DNA from: Rotaria socialis | Lineage: Eukaryota; Rotifera; Eurotatoria; Philodinida; Philodinidae | Assembly (NCBI GenBank): GCA_905331475.1 | Contig: CAJNYU010003244.1 | Span: 1-64,000, forward strand | DNA length: 64,000 bases | Direction: 5' to 3' | Shown here: positions 9,681-22,478 of the stretch, piece after piece | Layout of the letters: every line of letters begins with the position of its first letter | Position numbering within the stretch: position 1 is the stretch's first letter | Program-made: the position numbers and the translations under genes | Notes under the pieces: model-generated | Told to the model about the DNA's origin: nothing | Database searches by the model: none | The model's input: only the letters and a program-made list of their open reading frames with translations

Positions 9681-12600
9681 TCATACAACAATTGTTGTTC
9701 GGTAGTCGTTGGCGATTGAAGTAAAACTAAACGACCGCATTAGATCTGTATAATCGTCGAATAGTTTCTCTCCTATTGTACCATCGTCAATAGAAAATTG
9801 TTTACAACTTACAAATAAACGTATTGCTAATTCAATTGCCCCTTGATTATGTAAAACTTCAATAGCACGACGAAACTGTCCACACGAGATTAGAATTAAA
9901 GCTGAATTCATTTTTGATGTCGGCGAATGCAAACGAATATATTCTGACCATCGTTTAATAACATCAGTATACTCATTTGAATTTGGTTTAAGTCGTAGTT
10001 TAGCTAACCATATTGAACGTTCCCATTGATTATGGTCTTGCAAATATCGGCATGCTTCAGCACATAAATCGATTGTACATAGTAGTTGTACGCCTTCATC
10101 AACTTTTCCATTCGCAATTAAATTCGTTGCAACTAATTTTGTGACAGTATTTTTAGGCGTTTCATTTGCTTGTTTTTGCATTGAAGATATGAGACAAGCT
10201 TTTATACAATTTATTGCATATGTATCATCAGCTGGATCTGTATCAAGTAGAAGTTGCACAGCACGATCGATTTGTTGAAGTGCAATATAGGAATCAATAC
10301 ATTGATTGATTGATACTGAAGAGGATACTGATTTAATATCACGACGAATGGTTCGTTCTAATTGAATTTGTTCAAATGTTTTGGCATCAAGAAGTAAATC
10401 ATAAGTTGATAGAAGGGGTAATGAGGAATGATTTGAATTTTCATTCAATGTACCGTATGCATAGAGATAGTATTCAGTTAAACGCCAAAATGATTGTTCC
10501 CATGGATCATTAAATAGATTAGCAACAAATAAACATCGATCAATGGTTGAACTTGTATTCGTTAAGTATGTTCTTGAGTGTCTACAAAGATAAAGTTTAA
10601 TCAGTCAGGAATCAAGAAAGCAAACTAGAATTTACGCGTCAAGTTTAGCGAGTTCTTTTTCAAGTAATCCCTGTAAATTTGCATCTTCACATTTGGCTAT
10701 TAAAGCATCGATTGAACCGTTGTTGATGCATAACAGATGTTTTAATAAATTAGCATGACGTCCTGGTATTACATATGGATAAAGTGTAGATTCTAAAAAT
10801 AAGAATTTCGATAAATACGCACGAAAATCTCATATATCATAGAAAGGATGATTATTTTTTTCAAATTTCCAATCGAAGTACATCGCACATTCGAAAGAGT
10901 TCAATTCTAATACATTTTCCTTTCTTTCTATTCGAAGTTATCAGGTAGCAATATTATTATATTACAAAGTCTATTCCAAGGTATTGAATTTAGTATTTTT
11001 TCCTTTACTTTTGAAAAAGAAATAAGAATGTCAAAACGCAAAGGACATTGTAGTATGACATGTTCGTTTACATGCAATAAATATTAAAATTAACAAATAA
11101 GAACCGAGAAAATAAGTCAAATTACCACATCAGCTATGTCAAAATATCTCATGAGAATTCGATTGGACTTCATGTGTGTATAGCTCAGGATCAAAAATGC
11201 TGACGTATTGAAGAAATCTGTTTTTCTCTATAGAAATTAGTTAGGATCATGTCACATACGCGGGATTGTTTGAAATTCAAGTGAACTGGAGGAATCAACG
11301 AGACTCATTTCATATATTCGTAAACAATGATCAGAACATGCTAAAATAATTTTATCCGAACTTGCCCAATCACCATCAGTAACTTGAATTGTATCACGTG
11401 GAAATTTTAATGTACTGATACGATCTCTCTATAATACAAATTATTTTTGTTTGCACATAAAAAAAGACTTCATTTAAAACAAAAATAACATACATCTCGT
11501 ACATCCCATATATCAACACCATCATTAAATAGAACAAATGCACGAAAATTACCTTTACCAGGTGCAAAACGAACTTTACGAATAGAACTTCGTTTTGTAT
11601 TAAAAGTTCTGAATAAATTAAATTAAAAGAAAGAAGAGCCCTAAAATTTACTCAATAAAAAATATTCCTTACTTGCTCTGTTTGAGTTTTATATTAAATA
11701 TTTTTAAGATACCCTCGACATCACAAGATAGTAGATAATCACCTTTTAATACTAGAAGAAAAAGTACATTTTTGATTTTCAAAAAATTGAAATCAAACAA
11801 AATTTACCTAAATCAGTAGCCATTGATGATGAATGCTGAAAATCAAATCAAAAACAGATTAAATTACAAACAAAGAGAAATTTCTATACATCAGGCGGAA
11901 CAGTTGCAACTTCTTTAATTGTTCGTCCTTCCACATAAAAATGGTACAATAAATTATATTCATCAGTGAAGATGAAATTTTCACGTGATAACTTTTTCTC
12001 AAAATCATTCGAAGTATTTCTATCAATAAGAAACTATTTATTTATAGAAAAGTATATGGCATTTATTTTGCTTACTCAGATTCGGCTGTAGTTCGATTAG
12101 AGTCATATTCAGCTTCCGTGCTAGTTTGTACTTTAGTAACAACTAACGGATTCGTTTCTCCAGTTGTTTTTTTCATAACTATAACATTTGGTGACCAATC
12201 CTACAATAAGAAAAAATATACAACACATAGCTTATTTTATCTTTGTCATGAAATTTTAAATTACTAATGCTAAAATTCTTGGACATTTTTTTGGCAAACG
12301 TCGTATGATTGTAAATGATTTCAGATCCCATAATTCAAATGGTTGATCACGAAAAAGAATAATTAAATAATTCCTTTGGTAAAGTAAAACAAAAACTAGT
12401 TGTAATTGCATTTATTGTCAAAACACATACTTTGTATGAGAAGCTTTTAAACTTTCAATAGGTGATTCGTCACAATTTATTTCAGATCGAAATGCTTCTT
12501 GTCGTCCTATCAGAACAGTAAAGAAACTTTGTATAACATAGACTTCAATAACAGTAAAATAACCTGATTGAAAATGAATCATAAATATTTCATTGCGAAC

Positions 12601-15228
12601 TGTAGAACGACCATCACTAGGTGTTTGGTATGCCCAAGACAAAATTAATTGAGAGTTTAACCATAGCAATCCACTAGAACGAAAAATATATTATTATAAC
12701 ACACTGAATATAGAATGATTTTTTTGATTCATTGAAAAATGATCAAATCGAGCTCGTAGTTTTAATAAACCTTGCACTCGTGAATGGAATGTTTTTTTTA
12801 CCAAAAACTCTAAATAGTTAAATGAGACTATATTCACATCTCAGAAGAGTTTGATGCTCTCATTTTCAAGAAGACAATCTCTATGGCGAAAATAAAAATC
12901 TGCGATTTTCCAAGAAAATGAGACATGCTACGTGTCATACAGGATCTGGTCCTTGTTAAAGCAATTTGTTTTTATGCATTAGATAAAAAAAAAATGCTAC
13001 AGATTCATAAAATGCTTATATTATGGAAATGACACATTCATCAAACACCGCATCGTTAAAGAAAGAATGTAAACGGTATAATCGTATTCTGGTCTTATTT
13101 CAGTTTTCGTCGTTTTTATCTAACCTTTGCCTATATTTTATAATATGCTATCCGAGACGAAAATTTTCAATCTACATATTCTTATAGAGAGAGCGAAAGT
13201 CTGCTTCTACCTGCAAGCAAACATCCTACAAAAAGAGCTAATATGTCGCTTCAGATGTTACCCGCCCCAGCTTTTATCAATCAATAATAATAGCAACACG
13301 TACCGAACAGCACACGAATGAACAGCTAACTGTCTTTGAATAGTACCATCATTCAGATCGAAGACTACAACATCTCCATTCGTACAACCTGCATACAATT
13401 GTTGAAATAATAAGATTTTATTTAAGAATTTTTATTTTCATTACCAACAGCTAATAATGGTTGCCATTCTTTATAATTTTTTACAGTCATTGGTGGACAC
13501 ATGCTCAATACATAAGGCCCCGTTGGCGCAGCAAACATAACTCCACCTAATGGAATACGATTTCCAACATTTCCTTCAGTATAAGTTTCACCGCCGTGTG
13601 ATGATGTTGATAAAGGTTTTTGATCAACATTCCAAAATAAAACTTTTCCATCCGTAAGAATAACACTTATCGATGATTCATCCTTTGGCGACACAGAAAA
13701 CGAGCAAATACGTGTATTTTTCACCAAACGAAATGGGTCAGAATAATAAATCAAATCATAAGTTAAATCAATGACAAAATCATGCAACAAGCCTAAAACA
13801 AAAAAATAATAGTAACAAAAATCTTTTTTCCCAGCATACAATTTGCAGATTGAAGAGCTGTTATGGTGCTATTTTCTAAATGTCTATTTCGAACACTAAT
13901 GGTTCCACTTTCATGAAAACATATAAATGTATCACGTCGACGACAACCATAAATCTATTTACAAAAATATACATTTCAGATTTAACAATAAGACAAAATG
14001 CAAACTTTATAAAATGCAGCTGAATGTTTTTCACAGGAAATTGTTCCTACAGTTTGTAAAATTTGTAAATCAAATATTAATATTTCACGTGGATAAACAA
14101 TTAAAATCAAATGACGATGCATTGGATGAAATAAGATTTGTATACAATCATTCAAACTAACAACACTTGATGATGATTGATCATCTTGTCTAAAACAAAA
14201 GCATTTTCAATTATAGAAAAAATTCAAAAAAAAAATGAATATTTACTTGGAATGTTCAGTTCCTTCAATAATTGTTTTAAGACGTGTTGTTAATTGACTA
14301 CTTGTTGATGATATTGAACTAATCGATGGCGTTCGACCGTTATTATTAGATGACGGATTTGCTTTATTGCCACTATTACTATTATTATTATTATTGGTGT
14401 TTGATATATAAAATCTTCGATTTTGACCGCTAGGAGTATTTATTGGTGAAAAATCTTCAATAAATGCTAAACTAGATTGACCCAATACTAAAGTAAAATT
14501 TCATATGATTTTATTTTTTATTCAAAATTCTATTTACAAATAGCTCGTTGATGATTAAATGGATCTTGAATAATTTGTTGAAATGTTTCTACATCTTTTT
14601 GACGCTCCTGATCGTAAACAATACGCCAAATTTTTGTTCCTGTTTGTGTGTTCCATAATATTACAATATTTGGTGAATGAACTACAAGTAGAAGTTGAGG
14701 ATTATTATCACATGCATACCATAGCATATCTAAAAACAAAATGGCAAATATTAAATTTTAGTTTGGGTAAAAAAATTATTTATAGAAACCAGTTATTGGC
14801 TTGTTTCCATCACGAAATTCACATTGAACTGATGATTTATAAACATCCCAAATTAAAATATTTCCATTTGAATCAGCACTTGCTAATTTTAAACTATAGG
14901 AATCATCTAAATTGTGATAAAAATAATCCGGAAACCATTTAACCTATTTAGAAGAAAATCTTTTTATCGCATTAAAAAATAGGATTTTCAATACTTTAGT
15001 AATTATATCATGATATTTTTCCATACATTGTAAAACCTATTCAAAATATTGTAAATAGAAATACAAGCTTTTCTTTGCATAGAATTAAAATACTCGAAAT
15101 GATTGCGAATCAAGTACAACTATAGTTGATTGACATCCATATGCCAGATGGCCATGATGATTCCAATCGATAGCATCTTTATTCGCATTATTTAATGCCC
15201 CGGGAATAATACGTGGTATAAGATTCAT
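9681..15228 (-). CDS. WDR11: WD repeat-containing protein 11
   Basis: Twenty exons join to 1149 codons (human WDR11 about 1224), all in phase: 9681..10581, 10636..10792, 11260..11428, 11494..11608, 11673..11751, 11808..11835, 11890..12019, 12076..12200, 12265..12373, 12431..12506, 12564..12673, 13304..13388, 13445..13792, 13840..13954, 14051..14189, 14247..14487, 14538..14729, 14790..14943, 14995..15036, 15094..15228. In animals WDR11 forms a complex with FAM91A1 that captures AP-1 vesicles at the trans-Golgi, and it affects ciliary signalling. Matches run the whole length: N-terminal PGALNNANKDAIDW and LAYGCQS, WD repeats with DSNGNILIWDV and VYPREILIFDL, then CDESPIESLKASH, RKVRFAPGKGNFRAF, and the C-terminal helical part with KLVATNLIANGKVDEGVQLL. 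Introns are mostly about 50-60 bp. Two are longer: 10793-11259 (467 bp) and 12674-13303 (630 bp). A Ser/Asn-rich insert sits after FIEDFSP. It is divergent from RAD51C. Confidence 0.95.
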
Positions 15229-15410
15229 AGTTTTATTTTAATGTTATTTTGATGTTAAACATGATGAAAAGAGTCATCATCATCGTCCTATGCAAAAAAA
15301 AGGAACTCATTAATCAATGGCTCGTACTCATCCAATTGGATTTCGGGCGCTATATTCGCAGAGTTAAAGATATTTAAAAAAGTAAATTTTCCCACATTTT
15401 ATATTTTAAC
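15229..15410. promoter_or_regulatory. Divergent WDR11/RAD51C promoter
   Basis: Only 182 bp separate the WDR11 start codon (minus) from the RAD51C start codon (plus), so both 5' UTRs and the promoter of each gene must share this stretch. No TATA box stands out against the A+T-rich background. Confidence 0.6.
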
Positions 15411-16950
15411 ATGGCTGTAGTAAGAAGAAGTCGAACTGCTATGGATATATTGAAATCCAATACTGGATGTATTTCAACATATTCAAAGAACATTGACGAT
15501 ATGCTTAGTAAAATTAATATAAATATTTTCCATTCCAGTTTTTTTCCCTTTTTCTTTTTTTAAAGATGGTGGTATTCGTATGGGTGTTCTAACTGAACTG
15601 TGTGGAAATCCAGGCAGTGGAAAATCTAATTTATGGTTTGTCTAAAAAATTATTGATTGAAATAAATTGTGTTTTTTTAATTAGTACTCAATTATGCGTT
15701 TCTGTACAAATGAAATATGGTGTAACAACGAATGAGACTGGAACAGTAATCTATATTGATACAGAAGGAAGTTTTGTGCCCATACGATTACAAAATATGG
15801 CAATGGCTGCTGAAAATCATTATAAAAATGAAAACGGAAATCTTACGAATACCAGTTCAGTGGAAGAAATATTAAAAAATGTGATTTATTTTCGTTGTAT
15901 CAATGTGGCAGAATTAATCGCTTGTCTAATACAATTAAAACAAATAATGATACCAGAACGAAATGTTAAATTGATTATTCTGGATAGTCTTGCTCATCCT
16001 ATTCGAAGCATTATTAATAGTGATCATTTAACTCGTCATAAACATATTGTTAGAATCGTTTCTATGTTACAAAAAATAGCTGCAGATTATAAATGTGCAG
16101 TAAGTTAAAACTATCATTTAAAATATTATATAATTACATTAATATTAGGCTGTGATTGTTAATCATATGATTGCAAAAGTTGAATCGCCGAAAAACGAAG
16201 CTTATTGTGCTCCAGGTATGAAATACATAGGATAGAATATTACGATTTCTATGCAAATAACACTCCTTATCACACTGAAATTCATATTGTAATGTAACCC
16301 TATGTAAAATACTTTTTTCTGAAAAACAATCTTATTGAAAAATTTGAAACCATCAATTTTTTGTACGTCAAAATAGTTTGATTGATTGATGATGTTTATT
16401 TCTTATTATTGTTCTCTCAAATAACAATTGCCAATTATCTATGAGACAATTTTTCTCACTTGATAATGTGTATAGTTACTATTTTTATGCCAACAGTAGG
16501 ATTAGCTTACCTTACCCGTGTACGAAAAAATATCCTTCGAATAAACTTTACTATTTGATAGAAAAAAAATCAGTTCGTTCGCTTTTACCAACATTGAGAT
16601 ATTTCACTTGTTTTTTCTTTTCTTATCGCACTACGTATGATATTAATCTCTATGAATTTGAATAGCTCTTGGTGATACATTTGGTCATATGTCTCAATTA
16701 CGGTTACAACTTTCCTGGAAAATGAATAAACGTGAAGCGCGTGTTCTTAAATCGCCACATATAGCGGAATTGTCAACATATTTTCAAATAACTGTAAGTT
16801 TATTTTTAAACTAATTGTTGATTTTTTTAATCGATTGATTGTTTTCTCTAGGATGATGGTATCCGAGACATAGATGAAACTGAATTAATGGATCAAAGCA
16901 GTTGTAATTCAGTATCACAGGAAAATATGCATCCAATTGCGATTACGTAA
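15411..16950 (+). CDS. RAD51C: DNA repair protein RAD51C homologue (RecA/RAD51 family)
   Basis: Recombinase paralogue; in animals RAD51C works in the BCDX2 and CX3 complexes that help RAD51 in homologous recombination. Six exons: 15411..15507, 15566..15635, 15685..16099, 16149..16215, 16666..16793, 16852..16950, giving 291 codons in phase. Walker A is GNPGSGKS (about residues 46-53), followed by LCTQL. Walker B is VKLIILDS. Also typical are TGTVIYIDTEGSF, VIYFRC, AVIVNHM and the late block PALGDTFGHMSQLRL. Human RAD51C is 376 aa; the N-terminal helix-hairpin-helix part of about 80 residues is absent, and the 182-bp gap to WDR11 leaves little room for a missing exon. The fourth intron (16216-16665, 450 bp) is long for this region. 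RAD51B or RAD51D are less likely given these blocks. Confidence 0.88.
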
Positions 16951-16957
16951 TTGACAC

Positions 16958-17030
16958 GGGGATGTAGCTCATATGGTAGAGCGCTCGCTTAGCATGCGAG
17001 AGGTATTGGGATCGATGCCCAACTTCTCCA
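16958..17030 (+). tRNA. tRNA-Ala (anticodon AGC)
   Basis: 73 nt that fold as a cloverleaf. The acceptor arm GGGGATG pairs with CTTCTCC with one T-T mismatch. The D arm and A box are TAGCTCATATGG; the anticodon loop CTTAGCATG gives AGC; the B box is GGATCGATGCC. No intron. A pol III terminator, six T residues, follows at 17035-17040. It begins 7 bp after the RAD51C stop codon on the same strand, so it must lie inside or overlap that gene's 3' UTR. Confidence 0.93.
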
Positions 17031-17040
17031 GTTCTTTTTT

Positions 17041-17255
17041 GTTCTTTCTTTTTATTTTCGTCATATATATTTCAGTAAACTCGTTCAGATTCCGCTATTC
17101 TTTTGTTGTTGGTTTATTTTTGAAATTCACTAAATTCAGGGAAAAACAACAAATTTCAAACGACAAGTATAAGATAACATAGGTCGCTTGTTCTCTTTTA
17201 TTTAAATAACAATAAACCAGCAAAGATTAAGTTAAAATTATGTGAATGTTCTTAA
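17041..17255. other. Short spacer between tRNA-Ala and ARCN1 3' end
   Basis: T-rich spacer after the tRNA terminator; no further gene. It ends at the TTAA left flank (17252-17255) of the mini-element. Confidence 0.4.
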
Positions 17256-17337
17256 CCCTTTACCGCCGGCTTTATGAAAAGCGTCGTATCCCTGTAGGGG
17301 AAAATGTTGCCATATGGCAACATCCGGCGGGAAAGGA
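17256..17337. mobile_element. 82-bp piggyBac-like mini-element with TTAA flanks
   Basis: Flanked by TTAA on both sides (17252-17255 and 17338-17341). The left end CCCTTTACCGCCGG and the reverse complement of the right end, TCCTTTCCCGCCGG, agree at 12 of 14 positions. The interior holds a perfect 20-bp palindrome, ATGTTGCCATATGGCAACAT. TTAA target duplication with CCCTTT-type ends is characteristic of the piggyBac superfamily. It sits about 45 bp past the ARCN1 stop codon, in its 3' UTR. Confidence 0.75.
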
Positions 17338-17382
17338 TTAACTATAAGATGAAAAAGAAAAAGAATTAGCTGTTTTCTATAA

Positions 17383-19663
17383 TTAAACATATTCATATTT
17401 GTCGACGATAAGTTGGGATTCACTTGAGTATAAAGCTGATTTACGCGTGTCAACAGATTTAACATCAGCAACCTGGCAAAAAAAATGAAAATTTAATCAA
17501 TATTAATCATCAAATGTATGTTTTTACCTTGATATCACAATATGCTGTTTCAGAAATGAAATCTACTTGAATTGGAAAGAAATCAGCAGATTTTCCGCGA
17601 ACAGAAAATTCAAGTGCTCCTTCAGAATTTGATTGATCAATAACAGGCAATGTCCATACTAATGATGTTTTTCGACTATCGAATTGATAGTCACCATCGA
17701 TTTTTCCTATAACGGGTGTATGTCCACCACTCCTGTAAAGAAAAGTAGAATTAAAAAAATCTCGTTCTTTTTTTCTATAGGATTCATCTTACGGTAATGG
17801 AACAGTGATTTGAACATCTTTTAAAACGAGATTAGTATTTTGTAATTCGTATTCAATATTAACATCACAACCACCATTTGCTGTCTCATTAGGCCAACAA
17901 TTAACTATAAAAATAAAGCGTTAAAAAATACATTACAAAATAAATGTTTCATATTTTTGTTTTAGAATTTATCCTTGATACGTTTCAGAATATAGCTAAA
18001 AACTATATCTGTGGTCAAAACCTAATAAATACTATGCGATTAGTAGTCAAATTTTCAAGATCTGCCAGAGTACAGTATAAACAGGTTTTGTTCGATTGTG
18101 AACCACTTTATAAATGTTTGAGTTCTTGTCTTCTTACTTGTAAGCGGAATTTCTTTAGCATCAGCTGATGTATAACGCCATTTAAGTACACCAACTTCTT
18201 GATTAACTGGAAATGGTCTATCTGAATTTTTCAAACCAATTAATGATTCATTAGTAAATAATTTCTTATCAATATTTGGATGAGTCTACAGAGAAAAAAA
18301 CATGAGTAGTCAAATGATTCAAAACAAGAGATAAAATTATTTTACCTGCAATTGAAGATTTCTCGAATCTTTATTATCAATAGCAACAAGAATACGGCCA
18401 TATTGTTCAGATTTAACCCGTAACATAATCATACCATGTACTTCTAAACTTTCTAAGCCTCCGTCACGTCCACAACGTACAGTTAATTTTTCTTCCTGTT
18501 TCAAATGAACACTAAACAAAATGAAAGATTTTTATAATGAACTAATATTTTTCTAGATGAAACATACTCTCCCTTTGCATTGTCAGGTAACGATATACTG
18601 TGTGTTTTATGTTTAGTAACTGCTCCGCCGGCACCTGCTGTTACTGGAGCATTGTTAGCAACGATTTCACCTTCCGATTTCAGTTGATCGACAAATGTTT
18701 CAACATTTTTGCCTTTTGTACCTAATTTCATTGCTTTGCCTGTTGTACTTGGACGAATAGCCGATCTACACAGAATAAAATCATTATCGATGATTGTTTT
18801 ACTTTGAAGAAAGAAAATAATTCCAATTAATACATACGATGCGCTACTAGTTGGGTAGGATACTGGTGTTGGTGTCAAATCCGGTTTATTGTCGGTTGAT
18901 GAACTGCTATACATATTCGATGATATACCAGTTGAGTTTCCATAGGATTTTGTTCCACCTGTACGTTGTGTACGTTTTAATAAATCAAGTTCTTTCGCTC
19001 GTTGTTTCATTCGATCCTTTGCTTCACGTTCTTGACACTGAATGTTAATTAAAATCATAGATTCTCTTTTGTTTCATTGTAAAAATTTAAAAAAACAAAT
19101 ACCTGTCTCATAGCATCATGCACACGTTCATCATGAGAGTCCATTTCAGTATAGGTACGAATTTGAGCTAAATTAACATTTTCTTTATAACCTAATGCAA
19201 CTATTTCATCGAATGCGGCTAATAATTCAAAAGCATGTTCGAATATTTCTTTTTCATCGACGGTTTTACAGTATTCCGGAATCTAGAAAAATTTAGAAAA
19301 ACTTTAGGATTTGTGTTTATCAGTTAACGCATTATTACCACTCGAGAAAAGAGTCTTAGTGTTTCCAGATCTTCAAGAATATTGCTTGTTTTTGTTGTTA
19401 ATAAAACCATATAAAGTTTATCAAATGGTTGATAAACATAACGAACAGAATCCGTTTCAACAAACGTATGTTGTTTTCCGGCACCAATTAATTTAGGAAA
19501 TGAGGCAAGTAAACCTTCAATACGTGATCGCGTCATTTCCACAAATTGTCGCGAGACGAGTGCTATTTAAAATTGAAAGAATCAGTTTTACATGAAAAAA
19601 CAACATACGATAACACTTACGTTTGCCAGTTTTAGTGCAAATCGATGCAGCGAGTAAAACCAT
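17383..19663 (-). CDS. ARCN1: Coatomer subunit delta (archain)
   Basis: Subunit of the COPI coat that drives retrograde Golgi-to-ER and intra-Golgi vesicle traffic. Ten exons: 17383..17472, 17528..17732, 17793..17904, 18138..18285, 18346..18511, 18568..18765, 18838..19037, 19103..19282, 19339..19562, 19621..19663. They join to 521 codons in phase (human 511). The N-terminal longin-type domain starts [14 protein letters not shown] and includes [20 protein letters not shown] and [16 protein letters not shown] charged linker follows, then the mu-homology domain with [46 protein letters not shown] and the terminal VDKYEYV. The Ser/Thr/Gly-rich linker near residues 160-220 is the least conserved part. 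The gene is convergent with RAD51C/tRNA-Ala. Confidence 0.96.
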
Positions 19664-21424
19664 GTTGATTAAAATAATCTAAAGTAGCTATAACTATACA
19701 GTAATAAAAAGAGTCGTGTTAGCAAATTAGTGACGTTGGGATATTAGTCGAGTTGGCATATTTGTTATTGTTGTTTTTTTCTCCAATCTAACGGTCGATT
19801 GCAGACATTCGAGAAACTATGAGCCAATCAGCAACGAGTCAATACTCAAACCATCCATTCACAGATACTATCGTGTGTTAAAAAATTATGAGCCATCTAT
19901 TTTTTTATGCAATTGTACAATAATAAAGTTCGCCTGCCGATGCTGATTACCTTGAAATAGTTGTCCAATAAAACATCATTCGAAATACATAACCATAAAA
20001 GAATATAATAAAAAAAAACTTTCATTTTATTTCGATTATTATGAGCATTTTGTGAACTGGTATAAATGAATATGAGTACTTATTGACAATACTGAATCAT
20101 ATAAAAAATATATCAAACTGAAAACACATGTATACATAATGGAATATCTTGGAGACGCGATTTCTACGAGTTCTTCGAACAACAGAATAACTTGTTATAA
20201 TTTAATTGCAACGCAGTGCATATGGGAAACTTGAAAATCGTAGACTGATTTTTATTTTGAAAATATAAGAGAATTTTTCAGAATGACCGAAACGATACAA
20301 ATCTGTCAAGTATTTTTTCTCTCTCTTCAGTGCTAATTTCGGTGCTGTTCATGTAATATTTACGGTGTTTATACCTATGCATTTGTTTGAAACAGCAGCC
20401 ATATAAAAATAAATAGATATCTCGTTCAAGAGTACTAACTTAACAAACTACAACATTTATAATCGATAATTTATTTTGCTTTGGCTTAATGTTGACTTCA
20501 ATTGAAAGTTTCTGACTTGCGTCGTTCTTTCATATCGTTTCATAGGGAAAAACAAAAACACTATTCGTAGCTTCCTTTTTCTATTTTTTGAGGTCTTTAA
20601 TTTCAAACTTTTCGTTCGCGGAATATCATCTCGTAGATTCAGAATAAGATAATTGCATTTTTTTGATGCTGCAATATGTAGAATCAATAACTGGTTGCCT
20701 ACGTGATGATTTACTTATCAAGGCTAGTGAGTCTTTTATATTTTGTTATGCTTTCCTTTCTTTTACAAACAAGAAAAAGTGTACTGAAACGAAGTAAACA
20801 ACTTCCGTGTTTCTTGTCATCGAATGAGGAGTCGATTTCGTGCCTTGCTCGATTGATATATTGAATTTCTGCATTAAAAACAAGAAAACTACTGATATTA
20901 CGTTTACCAAGGACTCGGTTGTGTCTTATTTGTGAATAAGAAAATTCATCTCACCATTTGTCTTTTCATTCGCAAAAACTGTAAACAACGAAGAATAGAA
21001 CCTAATTGCTTTCTTATTTTGAAGTATGTTGTGACAATCAATTAATTGCATCTTTATAATAACGACAGCGATAAAATGAATGAGAAAGTGAACCATCATA
21101 TTTCTAATATTGTTTGTGTGAGGCATGTTTATGGCCGAAAAAAAAGAAACCGTACAAATTAATAACAGACTTGAATAATTACAATTTTTTAGTGTGTGCT
21201 CTACATACAAAATAATCGAGTAGTATGATAAATTGAGGCCTTTACTCAGGTGAGATCTATTAACACTTTAAATAAGACTTATTTTACTATTTGCATTTTA
21301 TGATATTTCTCATGAAACTAATACTTAACAACACGGTTTCAGCTTTGATTGAACACAAAAAAGATTAGATCTTATATTTTTTTAGCTCGATAGAAAACTT
21401 CTACAATAAGTTTAATTCGAATCT
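19664..21424. other. Intergenic between ARCN1 and the caspase-like gene
   Basis: 1.76 kb with no supported gene. It holds the ARCN1 promoter at its left end and the caspase-like gene promoter at its right end. Short frames at 20457-20687 and 20926-21210 show no domain or splice support. Confidence 0.5.
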
Positions 21425-22478
21425 TTGACAAACATAGTCATGCTTGCAAAACAAGCGTTAACTATTGGTATCAATGCCTATGTTCCAGCAAACATGGCTT
21501 TAGAGTCTTGTATACATGATGCAAAAGATGTGTCGAATGCTTTGGCTTTGTTAGGTTTTCAAGCGTATTGTGTTACTGATGTTAGTTTTAAATCGATGAA
21601 TTCTGTAATTTATCAATTTGTCGATGCCATCCAACCAGATTCTATTGTTGTCTTCTATTTCTCTGGTCATGGTGTTCAATATGATGGTAAAAATTATTTA
21701 ATTCCAAAAAATGGCCTTGGCACTTGGACAGGTAACGTTACATCGAGAACAATTGATGTTCAACAGCTTATATATAGTATGCATGCAAAGCAACCCCGAG
21801 TTGTCATATGTATCCTTGATTGTTGCCGAACGAATCCATCGACAGAACGGTGGAATGCAAATTCCATATACAGGACAATTTTCGGTGGAACCAAATTAGG
21901 TTTTGCATCGATGCAAGTGCCACCATCAACTATCATAGCTTATGCTTGTGCAGCAGATGCTATGGCTTCATCTATGTCAAGGAATGGTCGAAACAGCCTC
22001 TATACTTATCATTTACTTCGTCGTATCAAAATACCAAATATCGATATTAAGACTATTTTGAAATTTGTTGGTATAGATGTTCAAAACGAGTCAGATTATA
22101 ATCAAATACCTTTTCAATATAGTAGTTGTAATGAAACGATCTACCTTGGAATGAATGCACCGTACAAGAGACTGATATCACCCTATCTTATGCAAAAACG
22201 ACCTATTATCCGTAAGTTACTTTGAATAGATATATTCTGGATGAACTCATTTCTTTTTTTGTACACATTTAGAATCAAGACATAGACGACAATCAAAACC
22301 ACTTCCTACTCAATATTCAACATCGCAACTCAAACACTTCAATAAACAATTGTATAGTCAATATGGCATGCTGATGAACCATCATCATTCACTTCCAAAA
22401 TATCATCCATCACCCTATAAGACACGAGTTTCTTCGCAGTACGATCATCGGTTTCTTCAAAATGTACGGCATCATTAA
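21425..22478 (+). CDS. Caspase-like (peptidase C14) domain protein
   Basis: Two exons, 21425..22211 and 22273..22478, give 330 codons. The first in-frame ATG is used; a second, at 21440 (MLAKQALTIGINAY), fits the family's usual start better and would give 325 aa. The C14 fold is clear: GINAY at the first strand, then VFYFSGHGVQYDG with the catalytic His near residue 82, then ICILDCCRTNP with the catalytic Cys at about 134, then PSTIIAYACAADAMAS. There is no CARD, death or Ig domain, and the C-terminal tail of about 68 residues is basic and rich in His, Ser and Tyr. Such stand-alone domains resemble metacaspase/paracaspase-type proteins; classical executioner caspases carry QACRG instead. Substrate and role unknown. 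First of five co-oriented genes. Confidence 0.8.
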
